Part shown: one piece after another, positions 10,301 through 18,441 of the stretch
Position numbering within the stretch: the stretch's first letter is position 1
Layout: each line of letters opens with the position of its first letter
From: JBCCFW01 sp039029535
GTDB taxonomy: Bacteria > Acidobacteriota > JBCCFW01
Assembly (NCBI GenBank): GCA_039029535.1
Contig: JBCCFW010000027.1
Coordinates: 1 to 57,057 of the forward strand
DNA length: 57,057 nucleotides
Direction: 5' to 3'
Notes under the pieces: model-generated
What the model was told of the DNA's origin: nothing
Seen by the model: the letters and a program-made list of their open reading frames with translations, nothing else
Database searches by the model: none
Translations under genes and position numbers: made by a program

Positions 10301-13300
10301 CCGCACCGGCGGCGCCCATCGCGCCGTCGAACGACCTCGACCGCCTGCTGCGGGCGAGCGAGGAGCAGGTCGCCGCGCTCCAGCAGCTCGCCGAGCAGAC
10401 CGCATCGGTCCACCGTCGCTTCCTCGACAGCCAGGACGAAGCTCAGCGCAGCTTCCAGGCCCTGTTGAGCCAGCAGCAGCAGCTCCTCGCCGGCACGCTC
10501 ACTCCCGGCTCGGTGCCGATGCCTGCAATGCCGCCAGTCGCGCAGGTCGCGCCTCCGGCACCCGTGGCACCTCCGGCTCCCGTCGCCGCGACACCCACTC
10601 CGGTCGCGCCGGCGGCTCCGGTCGCGCCGGCTCCCGCGGCCATGGCACCGCCAGCACCGGCACCCGCAGCTCCGGCCGGTCCCGGTCGCGACGAGCTGGC
10701 CGCGCTCTTGCTCGAGGTCGTCTCGGAGAAGACCGGCTATCCGCGCGACGTGCTCGGGCTCGAGATGGAGCTCGAGTCGGAGCTGGGGATCGACTCCATC
10801 AAGCGTGTCGAGATCCTCTCCGCCATCCAGGAGAAGCTCCCCGAGGCCCCGCCGGTTCCACCGGAGGTGCTCGCCTCGATCACGACGCTCGATCAGGTTC
10901 TCGAACACCTGGCCAGCTCGCTGCCGGCCGGGTCGGCGGCACCCGCTCCGGCGGCGGCTCCGAGCGCCGGCCCCGACCGCACCCACGTGGAGAACCTTCT
11001 CCTCGACGTGGTCGCCGAGAAGACCGGCTACCCCCGTGACGTGCTCGGGCTCGAGATGGAGCTCGAAGCCGAGCTCGGCATCGACTCCATCAAGCGCGTC
11101 GAGATCCTCTCCGCCCTTCAGGAGAAGCTCCCCGGGGCAGCGCCGGTTCCCCCCGAGACGCTCGCCTCCATCACCACGCTCGAGCAGGTCCTGGATCACC
11201 TCGCCAGCTCGCTGCCGGCCACCGGCGCTGCGCCTGTCGCACCGGCCGCGAGCACCGGCGTCGACTCGGCTCACGTGCAGGACCTGCTCCTCGACGTGGT
11301 CGCCGAGAAGACCGGCTACCCCCGCGACGTGCTCGGGCTCGAGATGGAGCTCGAGGCCGAGCTCGGCATCGACTCCATCAAGCGTGTCGAGATCCTCTCC
11401 GCGCTTCAGGAGAAGCTCCCCGAGGCCCCGCCGGTTCCCCCCGAGACACTCGCCTCCATCACCACCCTCGCCGAGGTGTTGGACCATCTCACGCAGCACC
11501 TGGGGACGGCGCCGACGACGAGCCCGGCCGCGGCGCCGGTCGCAGCGTCCACCGGCGGCGCCGACACCGCGAAGGTCGAAGACCTGCTGATGACCGTGGT
11601 CGCCGACAAGACCGGCTATCCGCGTGACGTCCTGGGCCTCGACATGGAGCTCGAAGCCGAGCTCGGCATCGACAGCATCAAGCGCGTCGAGATCCTCTCC
11701 GCCATCCAGGAGCAGATCCCCGACGCCCCGCCGGTCCCGGCGGAGACGCTCGCCTCCATCACCACCTTGCGCGAGGTCCTCGCACACCTCACCAGTGGCA
11801 GCGATGCCATGCCGGCGCCTGCTCCAGCGGCGCCCCCCGTTGCGACTCCTCCGGCAGCCGCGACGCCGGCAGCGACCTCGGTCGAGTCGACCTCGGATGA
11901 CGACGAGGGTCCGACGTCCGGCGCCATGGGTGTCGAGGAGTCCTTCCTCGCCGCCGAGCCGCTCACCGGACCGCGCGACACCATCGCGCTCCCCGAGGGC
12001 TCTCCCGTTTGGCTGGTGGGTGATGCGTCGTCGTTGACCGCGTTGGCGGATCGTCTCGAACAGCTCGGCCTTCAGCCGGAAGTCATCGCGAGCGACGCCG
12101 AGGCCCCTGAGGTCCCGAGCGACCTGCGCGGTCTCGTCTTCGTCTCGCCCCAGCCGAGCACGGCGACGACCTGCTGGGACGCGCTGCGCTTCGTCCAGGC
12201 GACGGGCCCACAGCTTCGTGAGAACGCCCCCGCCCTGCTCATGACCGTCGCCTCGCTCGACGGTCACTTCGGCCTCAACGATCTCGACACCGAGAACGTC
12301 CCCCACGACGGTGGCCTCGCTGGCCTGCTCAAGACGGCGGCCGCCGAGTGGCCGGAGCTGCGCTGCAAGGCGGTCGACCTCGCGCCCGGCGTCGAGGAAG
12401 CGACGGCGGTCGCGGCCATGGCCGACGAGCTCTTGCTCGCCGGTCCGCTCGAGGTCGGCATCATCGGCGAGGAGCGCACGACGCTCGTGCTGCACGCGCA
12501 GTCCGAGACCGTGTCGGCCGGCACGACGCCGCCGCTTCAGGAGGGCGACCTCGTCGTCATCTCCGGCGGTGGTCGTGGCGTCACGGCGGCCTGCGCCATC
12601 GAGCTGGCTCAGGCGCTCAAGCCGAGCTTCCTCATCCTCGGTCGGAGCCCGGCTCCCGAAGACGAGCCCGCCTGGCTCGCGCCCTGTCGCAGCGAGGCCG
12701 AGATCCTCGCGGCACTGCGTCAGCACGAGGGGCTCACCAAGCCCATGGAGCTGCGTGGTCGGTGCAGCGAGGTGCTCGGCGCCCGCGAGCTCCGCGCCAC
12801 CCTCGCCGCGCTCACCGCGGCCGGCAGCGAGTACGAGCTGGCAGCCGCCGACGTCCGTGACGCGGACGCGGTGAAGAGCGCGATGACGACGGCGCGCGAG
12901 CGCTTCGGTCCGGTGCGTGCGGTCATTCACGGCGCCGGCGTGCTGCGCGACACGACCATCGAGGACAAGACCGAGGAGGACTGGCAGGCGGTGGTGTCGA
13001 CCAAGGTCGACGGCCTGTCCGCGCTGCTGTCGGCCTGCGACGACGCTGGTGACGAGCTGGCGGCGCTCGTGCTGTTCTCCTCCTCCACCGCACGCTTCGG
13101 CCGGCTCGGTCAGGTCGACTACGCGGTGGCCAACGAGACGCTCAACAAGATGGCGCAGGCCCAGAGCCGACGTCGCGCCGGTTGTCGTGTCCGCGCCATG
13201 GGCTGGGGTCCGTGGGACGGCGGCATGGTCACGCCGGCGCTGCGCAAGATCTTCCTCGACGAGGGAGTGGAGCTCATTCCCTTGGGTGCCGGAGCGCGTG

Positions 13301-14277
13301 CGTTGGTGAGCGCGCTGCATCGTCCGGCCAATGCTCCGGTCGAGTCGGTGCTCCTGGGGGCGGACGTGCTTCCCAAGCCGGAGCTGGCGGACCTGGCCGA
13401 GGCGAGCTCCGCCAAGCTGCGTCCAGCCTTCACGCGTCAGCTCGACGTCGCGAGTCATCCCATCCTCCGCGACCACGTGCTGCGGGGTCGTGCGGTGCTG
13501 CCGGCCGCGCTCATGCTCGAGTGGCTCGGTCACGGTGCGCTGCACCGTCACCCGGGCCTGCGCTTCCACGGCTTCGCCGGCTTCCGCGTCCTCAAGGGCG
13601 TCACGCTCGACGCGCAGGGTGAGACGGCCATCACCGTCTCAGCCGGCGTCGCTCGTCGTGAAGGCGAGCACCACGTCGTGCCCGTCGAGATGCGAGGTCA
13701 TGGCGACGACGGTCGCGAGCACCTCCACGCTCGCGCTGAAGTGTTGCTCGTCGAGAGCCTGCCGACGGCGGCACCCCGACTCGAGCCGCCGGCCGGCTCA
13801 CCCTGGTCGGGACCGGGTCTCTACGACGAGGTGCTGTTCCACGGGCCGCGCCTGCACGCCATCGAGAGCCTCGACCGGTGTAGCGAGGAAGGCCTCGTCG
13901 CTCAGCTCGCGGCGGCGCCGTCACCGGCCAACTGGTTCGAGCAGCCGCTGCGGGGGAGCTGGCTCACCGATCCGATGGTCATCGACGGTTGCTTCCAGCT
14001 CGGCATCGCCTGGAGCACGGCGCTCAAGGATGCGGGCTCGCTGCCTTGCTACCTCGGCCGCTACGAGCAGTTCCAGCCGCGCTTCCCCCGCGAGGGTTGT
14101 CGCTGCGTGGTCCGCGTCAAGCAGGCGACGGCCCATCGTGCGCTGGCCGACGTCGAGTTCCTGGACGCGAGCGGCACGCTCGTCGCACGCATCGAGGACT
14201 TCGAGGGCATCCTCGATCCGTCGCTGAAGCAGGCGTTCAAGCAGAACCAACTCGCGGATCCGGCGAGCGGCTCCTGA
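7327..14277 (+). CDS. pfaA: PfaA-type multidomain PUFA synthase: KS-AT-4xACP-KR-DH
   Basis: The 2316-residue megasynthase elongates and partly processes the acyl chain. Domains in order are a ketosynthase (about 10-470; Cys211 in DAACASS, His346 in VEAHGTG, His387 in IGHTKAA) and an acyltransferase (about 575-900; FLFPGQGSQ, Ser675 in GHSYGE). A Pro/Ala linker follows, then four tandem acyl carrier proteins with the attachment serine in LGIDSIKRVEIL at 1157, 1254, 1350 and 1450. A ketoreductase comes next (about 1735-2000; SGGGRGVT, LFSSSTARFG, Tyr1932) and then a hot-dog dehydratase (His2050 in HVLRGRAVLP, Asp2220 in IDGCFQ). Classical PfaA proteins have a similar plan, usually with five or six carriers. 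A strong hairpin terminator follows 19 bases after the stop. Confidence 0.95.
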   Translation: MSTDAKETMTPLAIIGMGALFPQADGLEEYWSNVRDGVDAITEVPDSHWDPAEHHDPDPSAPDMTYAKRGGFLPKVDFNPLEFGIAPRDIEATDSSQLLGLVVTKRALEDAGYGDGREFDRDRVSCILGVTGTLELVIPLGARLGHPIWRKALKEAGVDPTTADDVVERISDSYVPWQENSFPGLLGNVVAGRIANRLDIGGTNCVVDAACASSLSALHLAALELSERRSDMVITGGIDTFNDIFMYTCFSKTPALSPTGNARPFDAGADGTILGEGLGVVVLKRLDDAQRDGDHVRAVIRGIGSSSDGKGTAIYAPASPGQAKCLRRAHDSAGVTPESIELVEAHGTGTKVGDATEVRALTEVFSDGAEREGSWCALGSVKSQIGHTKAAAGAASLIKAALAVENQVLPPTAKVSTPNDAVAPERTPFYVNADKRPWIRREDHPRRAGLSSFGFGGSNFHCIVEEAPDAVASVGWTGEVQVLAFSAASRDAIESTLAPLAEMEWPALRAAAATSRASFDSSAAWRLVLTLEKNQDRAPALAAARSLLAETNENDVAVSPTGVVLGRGAKHGKLAFLFPGQGSQRTKMALDLACTFPEMREALAEAEAVFSEGDSRRLSELIHPHHPFDESTKQAQETALRDTSVAQPALGAVGLGTLRVLERFGVQPEATAGHSYGELLALHAAGRIDATELHRLSVRRGSLMAGLSDDLGGMIAVRATRDEVESVLADAGIDLVLANHNAPKQVVLSGASDQLDRAEAALAERKLGHRRLPVAAAFHSPIVAPAAEPFEAGLADTTFSSGQVPVYGNTEAAPYPADETSCRPLLGRQLARPVRFAEMIERMHVDGHATFIEVGPGAVLTGLAGATLGELEGASTCLAVEASGGKRSGLVDLARTLAGIAAAGHAIDLAPWDEGYEAPVEKKAALSVPICGANHFEPPPRKPARKPVKPAPAVAAAPSAPPPQGARPMSSSDRVTPPQPTPAPATPAPVPAAPAAPIAPSNDLDRLLRASEEQVAALQQLAEQTASVHRRFLDSQDEAQRSFQALLSQQQQLLAGTLTPGSVPMPAMPPVAQVAPPAPVAPPAPVAATPTPVAPAAPVAPAPAAMAPPAPAPAAPAGPGRDELAALLLEVVSEKTGYPRDVLGLEMELESELGIDSIKRVEILSAIQEKLPEAPPVPPEVLASITTLDQVLEHLASSLPAGSAAPAPAAAPSAGPDRTHVENLLLDVVAEKTGYPRDVLGLEMELEAELGIDSIKRVEILSALQEKLPGAAPVPPETLASITTLEQVLDHLASSLPATGAAPVAPAASTGVDSAHVQDLLLDVVAEKTGYPRDVLGLEMELEAELGIDSIKRVEILSALQEKLPEAPPVPPETLASITTLAEVLDHLTQHLGTAPTTSPAAAPVAASTGGADTAKVEDLLMTVVADKTGYPRDVLGLDMELEAELGIDSIKRVEILSAIQEQIPDAPPVPAETLASITTLREVLAHLTSGSDAMPAPAPAAPPVATPPAAATPAATSVESTSDDDEGPTSGAMGVEESFLAAEPLTGPRDTIALPEGSPVWLVGDASSLTALADRLEQLGLQPEVIASDAEAPEVPSDLRGLVFVSPQPSTATTCWDALRFVQATGPQLRENAPALLMTVASLDGHFGLNDLDTENVPHDGGLAGLLKTAAAEWPELRCKAVDLAPGVEEATAVAAMADELLLAGPLEVGIIGEERTTLVLHAQSETVSAGTTPPLQEGDLVVISGGGRGVTAACAIELAQALKPSFLILGRSPAPEDEPAWLAPCRSEAEILAALRQHEGLTKPMELRGRCSEVLGARELRATLAALTAAGSEYELAAADVRDADAVKSAMTTARERFGPVRAVIHGAGVLRDTTIEDKTEEDWQAVVSTKVDGLSALLSACDDAGDELAALVLFSSSTARFGRLGQVDYAVANETLNKMAQAQSRRRAGCRVRAMGWGPWDGGMVTPALRKIFLDEGVELIPLGAGARALVSALHRPANAPVESVLLGADVLPKPELADLAEASSAKLRPAFTRQLDVASHPILRDHVLRGRAVLPAALMLEWLGHGALHRHPGLRFHGFAGFRVLKGVTLDAQGETAITVSAGVARREGEHHVVPVEMRGHGDDGREHLHARAEVLLVESLPTAAPRLEPPAGSPWSGPGLYDEVLFHGPRLHAIESLDRCSEEGLVAQLAAAPSPANWFEQPLRGSWLTDPMVIDGCFQLGIAWSTALKDAGSLPCYLGRYEQFQPRFPREGCRCVVRVKQATAHRALADVEFLDASGTLVARIEDFEGILDPSLKQAFKQNQLADPASGS

Positions 14278-14296
14278 GCGCTCGGTGAAGGGAGCA

Positions 14297-14332
14297 GAGA
14301 AGGCCGCCGGACATCGTCCTGGCGGCCTTCTC
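14297..14332. terminator. Strong hairpin terminator between convergent genes
   Basis: GAGAAGGCCGCC (14297-14308) pairs perfectly with GGCGGCCTTCTC (14321-14332), and the loop contains a further GGAC/GTCC pairing. It lies 20 bases after pfaA and 12 bases before the stop of the convergent minus-strand gene, so it probably serves both. There is no long T-run on the plus side. Confidence 0.75.
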
Positions 14333-14343
14333 GTGATCATCGG

Positions 14344-15855
14344 CTAGCGACGATCACTCCGACGCACCAGCCCCGGCTGTACGTTCGGAACCCGCGGAGC
14401 CCCCGGCAGCCCGACGCGAGGCGGCTCCAGCTCCGACCCATCGACGATCGGCACGTGCAGCGCATCGGTCACCCGCTCTCGCACGCACCCGCCGAGAACC
14501 GCCCGCGCTTCGACGCCAGGCAAGACCAACGCCTCACCCGCCCTAACCAGAACCTCCGCAGGAACACGCAACCGCAGCTCGGCCTCGAACAGGTCGACGA
14601 ACACGGCGGGTCCCGTGCGGTTCACGATGAAGCGGTGCTCGAGCCAGGGCGCCGTCGCCGTCACCCGACCCGACGGCCCCACCACCAGCTCGCCACCGTC
14701 GACTCGCAGCTCGCTCGGCGCAGGCAGGTGATCGTCGAGCGGGTTGTCGTGGTGGTAGAGCTCGTGTCCGAGGAGCTCGACGCCCTCGGGCAAGGTGAAG
14801 ACCATGGAGGGCTCCTCCAGCCGAGCACCGATCGCCGGGTTGCGAAGAAGACCCCGGACGACGACCTCGTGATCGGAGAAGCGCGTGAGCGGCCGGGTCG
14901 GAGGTCCGCCGTCGATGGAGAGCAGCTCGAAGTGCGCGAGCGTCGCCTCCGCCACGCAGGCCTCACCCGACCCTTCGGGCGCCGTGAGACGGCTCGCCCA
15001 GAGCACGTCGTCGCCGTCGCGGAGCTCCAGGTGCAGGCGGTTGGCCATCCCCACGAAACACGGGAAGTGGAGACCACAGCTCATCTCCACCCGCGCGCTC
15101 TCGCCGAGGATCTCCACCCCTCCTTCGGTGAGCTCCGCCGGCGCAATCGGGAAGAGGTCGACGGGGTCTCGCGCATTCTCACGCTCGACGACGAGACGTA
15201 GCGGACGTCCAGGCTCCCAGCCGTTCCGCTCGACCTCGATGACGAAGGGCACGGAGCTGCCGCTCGCACCCATGCCCAGGGGCTGCACGAAGGTCGCGTT
15301 GGGAGTCTCACTCGAGCCTTCCTCGACCGGGAGACAACGACGCATGTCACAGCAGTCGAGGCTGGGAGACGAGGCGCTGAAGTCGACGTAGAAGAACTCG
15401 CCGTCCTCGACGTCCTCGGGCAGCGTGATCTCGATCGTCTCGGTCCAGGTCACCGGGCCGTCGGCGTGAGGGCTCGTGGCATCGTCGAGGGTCACCTCCC
15501 AGTACTCATTGAAGAGCCGCCGAGACTCCCTGAAGCTCTGGCACTGATAGGGCTGGTCGAGAACCCAGTGGATGCCGAGCCTGACGTCCACGTTGATGAG
15601 GACGAAGGCATCGTCGGTTCGGTGGGGAGGCTCGAGGAACGGATCGCCGAAGTTCGTGACGGTCAACGTGATCTCGACGGTGTCACCAGGGGTCACCCTG
15701 GAGGAGCTGAGCATGACGTCACAAGCGAGGCTCGCGCCGCTACCGGGCGGCCAGGGCGGCCCTTGGCAGGCCGAAGGCATCGAGGTCGAGAACAGCCAAG
15801 CAGTCAACGCGAGCACGCTGACCGAAGGTGAGCAGGTGGACGAGAGTCGGTTCAT
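14344..15855 (-). CDS. Exported protein of unknown function, paralogue 1
   Basis: The start (ATG complement at 15853-15855) was chosen because GGAGATCCC directly precedes it and a signal peptide follows (MNRLSSTCSPSVSVLALTAW, then LFSTSMPSAC). The 503-residue product has a weak lipobox-like PSAC, less canonical than its paralogue's. The mature part opens with a CARDB/DUF11-like strand pattern (VTPGDTVEITLTVTNFGDPF) and continues with a conserved core that includes VPFVIEVERNGW, CGLHFPCFVGMANRLHLEL and HHDNPLDD. It ends GLVRRSDRR. It is clearly homologous over its length to the gene at 16149-17678, a tandem duplication. The function is unknown. Its position inside the pfa locus hints at, but does not show, an envelope role linked to the lipid product. 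Confidence 0.75.
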   Translation of the reverse strand: MNRLSSTCSPSVSVLALTAWLFSTSMPSACQGPPWPPGSGASLACDVMLSSSRVTPGDTVEITLTVTNFGDPFLEPPHRTDDAFVLINVDVRLGIHWVLDQPYQCQSFRESRRLFNEYWEVTLDDATSPHADGPVTWTETIEITLPEDVEDGEFFYVDFSASSPSLDCCDMRRCLPVEEGSSETPNATFVQPLGMGASGSSVPFVIEVERNGWEPGRPLRLVVERENARDPVDLFPIAPAELTEGGVEILGESARVEMSCGLHFPCFVGMANRLHLELRDGDDVLWASRLTAPEGSGEACVAEATLAHFELLSIDGGPPTRPLTRFSDHEVVVRGLLRNPAIGARLEEPSMVFTLPEGVELLGHELYHHDNPLDDHLPAPSELRVDGGELVVGPSGRVTATAPWLEHRFIVNRTGPAVFVDLFEAELRLRVPAEVLVRAGEALVLPGVEARAVLGGCVRERVTDALHVPIVDGSELEPPRVGLPGAPRVPNVQPGLVRRSDRR

Positions 15856-15957
15856 GGGATCTCCAGTTGGCGGGAGAACGGGGAACCCGCGGGAGCGAAG
15901 CACCCCAGTAGCACGTCCCTGTCGTCCGAAGGACGGCAGGAGCGAACTCCTCGAGAA

Positions 15958-15987
15958 CCACAAGTCCTGAGACACGAAATGCTGACG
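15958..15987 (-). promoter_or_regulatory. Conserved bipartite upstream element, copy 1
   Basis: On the plus strand CCACAAGTCCTG (15958-15969) and ATGCTGACG (15979-15987) recur upstream of the paralogue at 17770-17799 with nearly the same spacing (9 versus 9 intervening bases) and a similar distance to the start codon (about 103 versus 92 bases). On the gene strand it reads CGTCAGCAT-N9-CAGGACTTGTGG, where CAGGACTT is loosely like an ECF-type -35. The rest of the intergenic region (15856-16148) shows only a weak 5-bp hairpin, CACTG/CAGTG, at 16114-16128. Confidence 0.45.
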
Positions 15988-16148
15988 CCTGCTCAGAGAA
16001 ACGAGCAGGACTCCCCCTTCTTGATGGAACGAGATCCCCATCCCGACTGAGGTGACGGACCCCACGCGAACCCGTCGATCGAGCAGAATGCCCAACCGGC
16101 GGGGTCCGTCGGACACTGCCTAACAGTGCCCTCGATCAACGACCGACA

Positions 16149-17678
16149 TCACCTCCGATCGCTCCGACGCAGGAGCCCTGGTTGAATGCGCGGCGACCGC
16201 GGTGCTCCCGGCAGCTCGAGCCGCGGAGGCTCCAGGTCGATCCCCGCGTCGATGGGCAAGCGCAACGCATCGGTGACCCGCTCGCGGACCCGGTCACCCA
16301 GCACCGCCCGAGCCTCGACCCCAGGAAGCACGAGCTCACGACCCGACGTCACGAGCAGCTCGCTCGGCACGTGCAGGCGGAGCTCGACCTCGAAGAGATC
16401 GACGAACACCGGCGGAGCCTCGGTCGTCTCCACGAAGCGATGTTCGAGCCAGGGTGCCGTGGCCACTGCTCGTCCGGAAGGCTCCACGACGAGCATCGCA
16501 CCCTGAATCGCGAGCGCGTCCTCGCTGGGCGTGACGTCGTCGAGCGGGTTGTCGTGGTGGTAGAGGCGGTGGTCGAGAACCTCCACGCCCGGAGGCAACG
16601 AGAAGCTCAACGACGGCTCCTCCATCCGAGCGCCCACCGCCGGGTTGCGGAGAAGGCCCCGCACGACGATCTCGTGATCGCGGTAGGGCGACAGCGCGCG
16701 TGTCGGTGAGCCACCATCGACCGACAGCAGCTCCAAGTGCGCGAGCGTCGTGTCAGCGACGCAAGCCTCGCCAGAACCGTCCGGATGACCGACCCGGCTC
16801 TCCCACACCACGTCGTCCCCATCAAGAAGCTCGAGGTGGAGACGGTTCGCCATGCCGACGAAGCACGGGAAGTGCAGGCCGCAGGTCATCTCCACTCGAG
16901 CACTCTCACCGGTGATGACGAGCCCCTCCTCGGCCAGCTCGGCCGGTTCGATCGGGAAGAGGTCGAGGGCATCTCTCGTGTTCTCCCGCCGGACGACCAG
17001 ACGGAGTGGACGCTCGGGCGCCCAACCGTTGCGCTCGACCTCGATCACGAAGGGCACCGAAGCACCGCTCGCACCCATGCCGACGGGATCGACGAACGTG
17101 GCGTGCGGCACCTCGCTCGGCTCCTCCTCGACCTGCAAGCACTCCATCGCGTAGCAGTTGAACGGATAACCACCCCTGACCGAGTGCACCTCGAGACCAA
17201 CCTCCAGGATGCTCCGGTCGTCGACGTCCTCGGGGATCTCCACCGAGAAGGTCTCCGACCAGGTCACCGGATCGTCGGCGTCCGGACTGTAGGCATCGTC
17301 CAGCGTGGCCTCCCAGTAGCCAGAGTGAAGGCTCAGAGCCCGCCGGACGGTGGAGGTCGAGCCCCAGGGATTGCAGATGTCACTCTCGGAGGGCGGGCGG
17401 TCGAGCAGGACCCGAGAGCCCATGATGATGAAGCGATCGTCGACCCGATACGGCGGATCATCGAAGGGATCACCGTAGTTGGTCACCGTCATCGTCACCT
17501 CGACGGTGCCGCCCGGGGTCACGACCGTCGGGCTGATCATGACGTCGCAGGCGAGGACGGCGTCGTTCGGCGGCACGGGAGGCGACCCACAGGCCGCGAC
17601 CGTGATCGCCGTCAGCGCCCAGGCCGCCACGCCGAGGCATGGAACCGCGGCTTGACGCTTGGAAAGTATTCGGAACAT
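16149..17678 (-). CDS. Probable lipoprotein of unknown function, paralogue 2
   Basis: The start (ATG complement at 17676-17678) is set by GGAGATCCA immediately upstream and by the lipoprotein signal MFRILSKRQAAVPCLGVAAW followed by ALTAITVAACGS, with Cys in a VAAC lipobox. The 509-residue protein is a close paralogue of the neighbour at 14344-15855, sharing MGASG.SVPFVIEVERNGW, CGLHFPCFVGMANRLHLEL, HHDNPLDD and the RRSDRR end. The N-terminal mature region has a TVEVTMTVTNYGDPF stretch like bacterial Ig/CARDB domains. The core family is not one I recognise. It is divergent from the receiver-pfaC operon across about 300 bases. Confidence 0.8.
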   Translation of the reverse strand: MFRILSKRQAAVPCLGVAAWALTAITVAACGSPPVPPNDAVLACDVMISPTVVTPGGTVEVTMTVTNYGDPFDDPPYRVDDRFIIMGSRVLLDRPPSESDICNPWGSTSTVRRALSLHSGYWEATLDDAYSPDADDPVTWSETFSVEIPEDVDDRSILEVGLEVHSVRGGYPFNCYAMECLQVEEEPSEVPHATFVDPVGMGASGASVPFVIEVERNGWAPERPLRLVVRRENTRDALDLFPIEPAELAEEGLVITGESARVEMTCGLHFPCFVGMANRLHLELLDGDDVVWESRVGHPDGSGEACVADTTLAHLELLSVDGGSPTRALSPYRDHEIVVRGLLRNPAVGARMEEPSLSFSLPPGVEVLDHRLYHHDNPLDDVTPSEDALAIQGAMLVVEPSGRAVATAPWLEHRFVETTEAPPVFVDLFEVELRLHVPSELLVTSGRELVLPGVEARAVLGDRVRERVTDALRLPIDAGIDLEPPRLELPGAPRSPRIQPGLLRRSDRR

Positions 17679-17769
17679 TGGATCTCCGGGTGAGCGGGAG
17701 AAGATGGGGACTCGCCCGAGAACGAGACGCACCCGGGCGAGGGGACGACCGAACGGGTGGTCCCAACGT

Positions 17770-17799
17770 CCACAAGTCCTGGGGCGTCGAATGCTGACG
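17770..17799 (-). promoter_or_regulatory. Conserved bipartite upstream element, copy 2
   Basis: This is the second copy of the element described at 15958-15987: CCACAAGTCCTG at 17770-17781 and ATGCTGACG at 17791-17799. It lies 92 bases upstream of the lipoprotein start in the divergent region 17679-17980. Apart from this element and the ribosome site near 17930, I see nothing else in that region. Confidence 0.45.
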
Positions 17800-17928
17800 G
17801 TGCCGATGACCTCATTACCGAGCAGCCAAGGGCTCGCGCCGACGTCCCTGACGACCCGTCGGCAGCTCTCACGGCCCGGGACGTGACTTCGGCCCATGCC
17901 AACTCACGCTTGGCCGACCGGCCTCCGA

Positions 17929-17936
17929 TAAGGAGG
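17929..17936 (+). promoter_or_regulatory. Strong Shine-Dalgarno that leaves the receiver start ambiguous
   Basis: TAAGGAGG lies 11 bases before an in-frame TTG at 17948, but 44 bases before the ATG at 17981 that best fits receiver-protein N-termini. Translation may therefore begin at the TTG and add 11 residues, or the ATG may be served by the weaker GAGACGAG just before it. Confidence 0.4.
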
Positions 17937-17980
17937 GAGTGGAGACCTTGGTCCCGTGCCCAGCGGGAAAGAGACGAGCG

Positions 17981-18373
17981 ATGACCGAGGCACAGGAACA
18001 CCTCATCCTGGTGGTCGACGACGACCCGCGCGTGCGGGAGCTCGTCACGCGTCTGCTCGCCGAGCGGGGCCTCGGCTACGCGACCGCTGCGGATGGCGAC
18101 GAAGCCCTCTCGGTCGTCACCAAGCACCCTCCAGACGTCGTCCTCCTCGATCTCGTCATGCCGAACAAGGAGGGCATCGAGACGCTCCGCGAGCTCCGGC
18201 AACTCCGACCCGCGATGCCCGTGATCGCCATGTCGGGGACCGGAAGCGACAACCTCGCGATGGCCAGCGCCCTGGGAGCTACGGCCACGCTGAGCAAGCC
18301 CTTCCGCAAGGAGCAGCTCCTGGCCGTGGTCGAGTCGGCCCTGACGCTCGAGACCGAGGACGAGCCGTACTGA
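17981..18373 (+). CDS. Single-domain receiver (CheY-like) response regulator
   Basis: The protein of about 130 residues is a stand-alone receiver domain: ILVVDDDPRVREL (acidic pocket), VVLLDLVMPNKEGIE (phosphorylatable Asp), VIAMSGTGSD (conserved Thr/Ser) and TLSKPFRKEQLL (conserved Lys). There is no output domain, so it should act by protein-protein contact or in a phosphorelay, or it may have its partner kinase elsewhere. It starts at ATG 17981 by homology; a better ribosome site would favour TTG at 17948. It lies 68 bases before the pfaC-like gene on the same strand, so it is probably the first gene of the pfaC-oleA-oleB operon. No kinase is encoded next to it. Confidence 0.85.
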   Translation: MTEAQEHLILVVDDDPRVRELVTRLLAERGLGYATAADGDEALSVVTKHPPDVVLLDLVMPNKEGIETLRELRQLRPAMPVIAMSGTGSDNLAMASALGATATLSKPFRKEQLLAVVESALTLETEDEPY

Positions 18374-18407
18374 AGGGGTCACTCGTGCCGCTGCGATAGA
18401 GTTCGCG

Positions 18408-18427
18408 CTTCCTTTACCAGTAGGAAG
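18408..18427. other. Short hairpin before pfaC
   Basis: CTTCCT (18408-18413) and AGGAAG (18422-18427) form a 6-bp stem with an 8-base loop, ending 14 bases before the pfaC-like start. AGGAAG may also be the ribosome binding site, so pairing could hide it in the transcript. The stem is short and may be coincidental. Confidence 0.3.
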
Positions 18428-18441
18428 CACTGCGAGCTCCC

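Noticed and set aside
7267..13569. A 2100-residue open frame antisense to pfaA, and similar long antisense frames opposite other genes (for example 790-2187 and 45047-46867)
   Set aside because: High GC at third positions leaves the opposite strand free of stops. The translations lack domains and the plus-strand genes are unmistakable.
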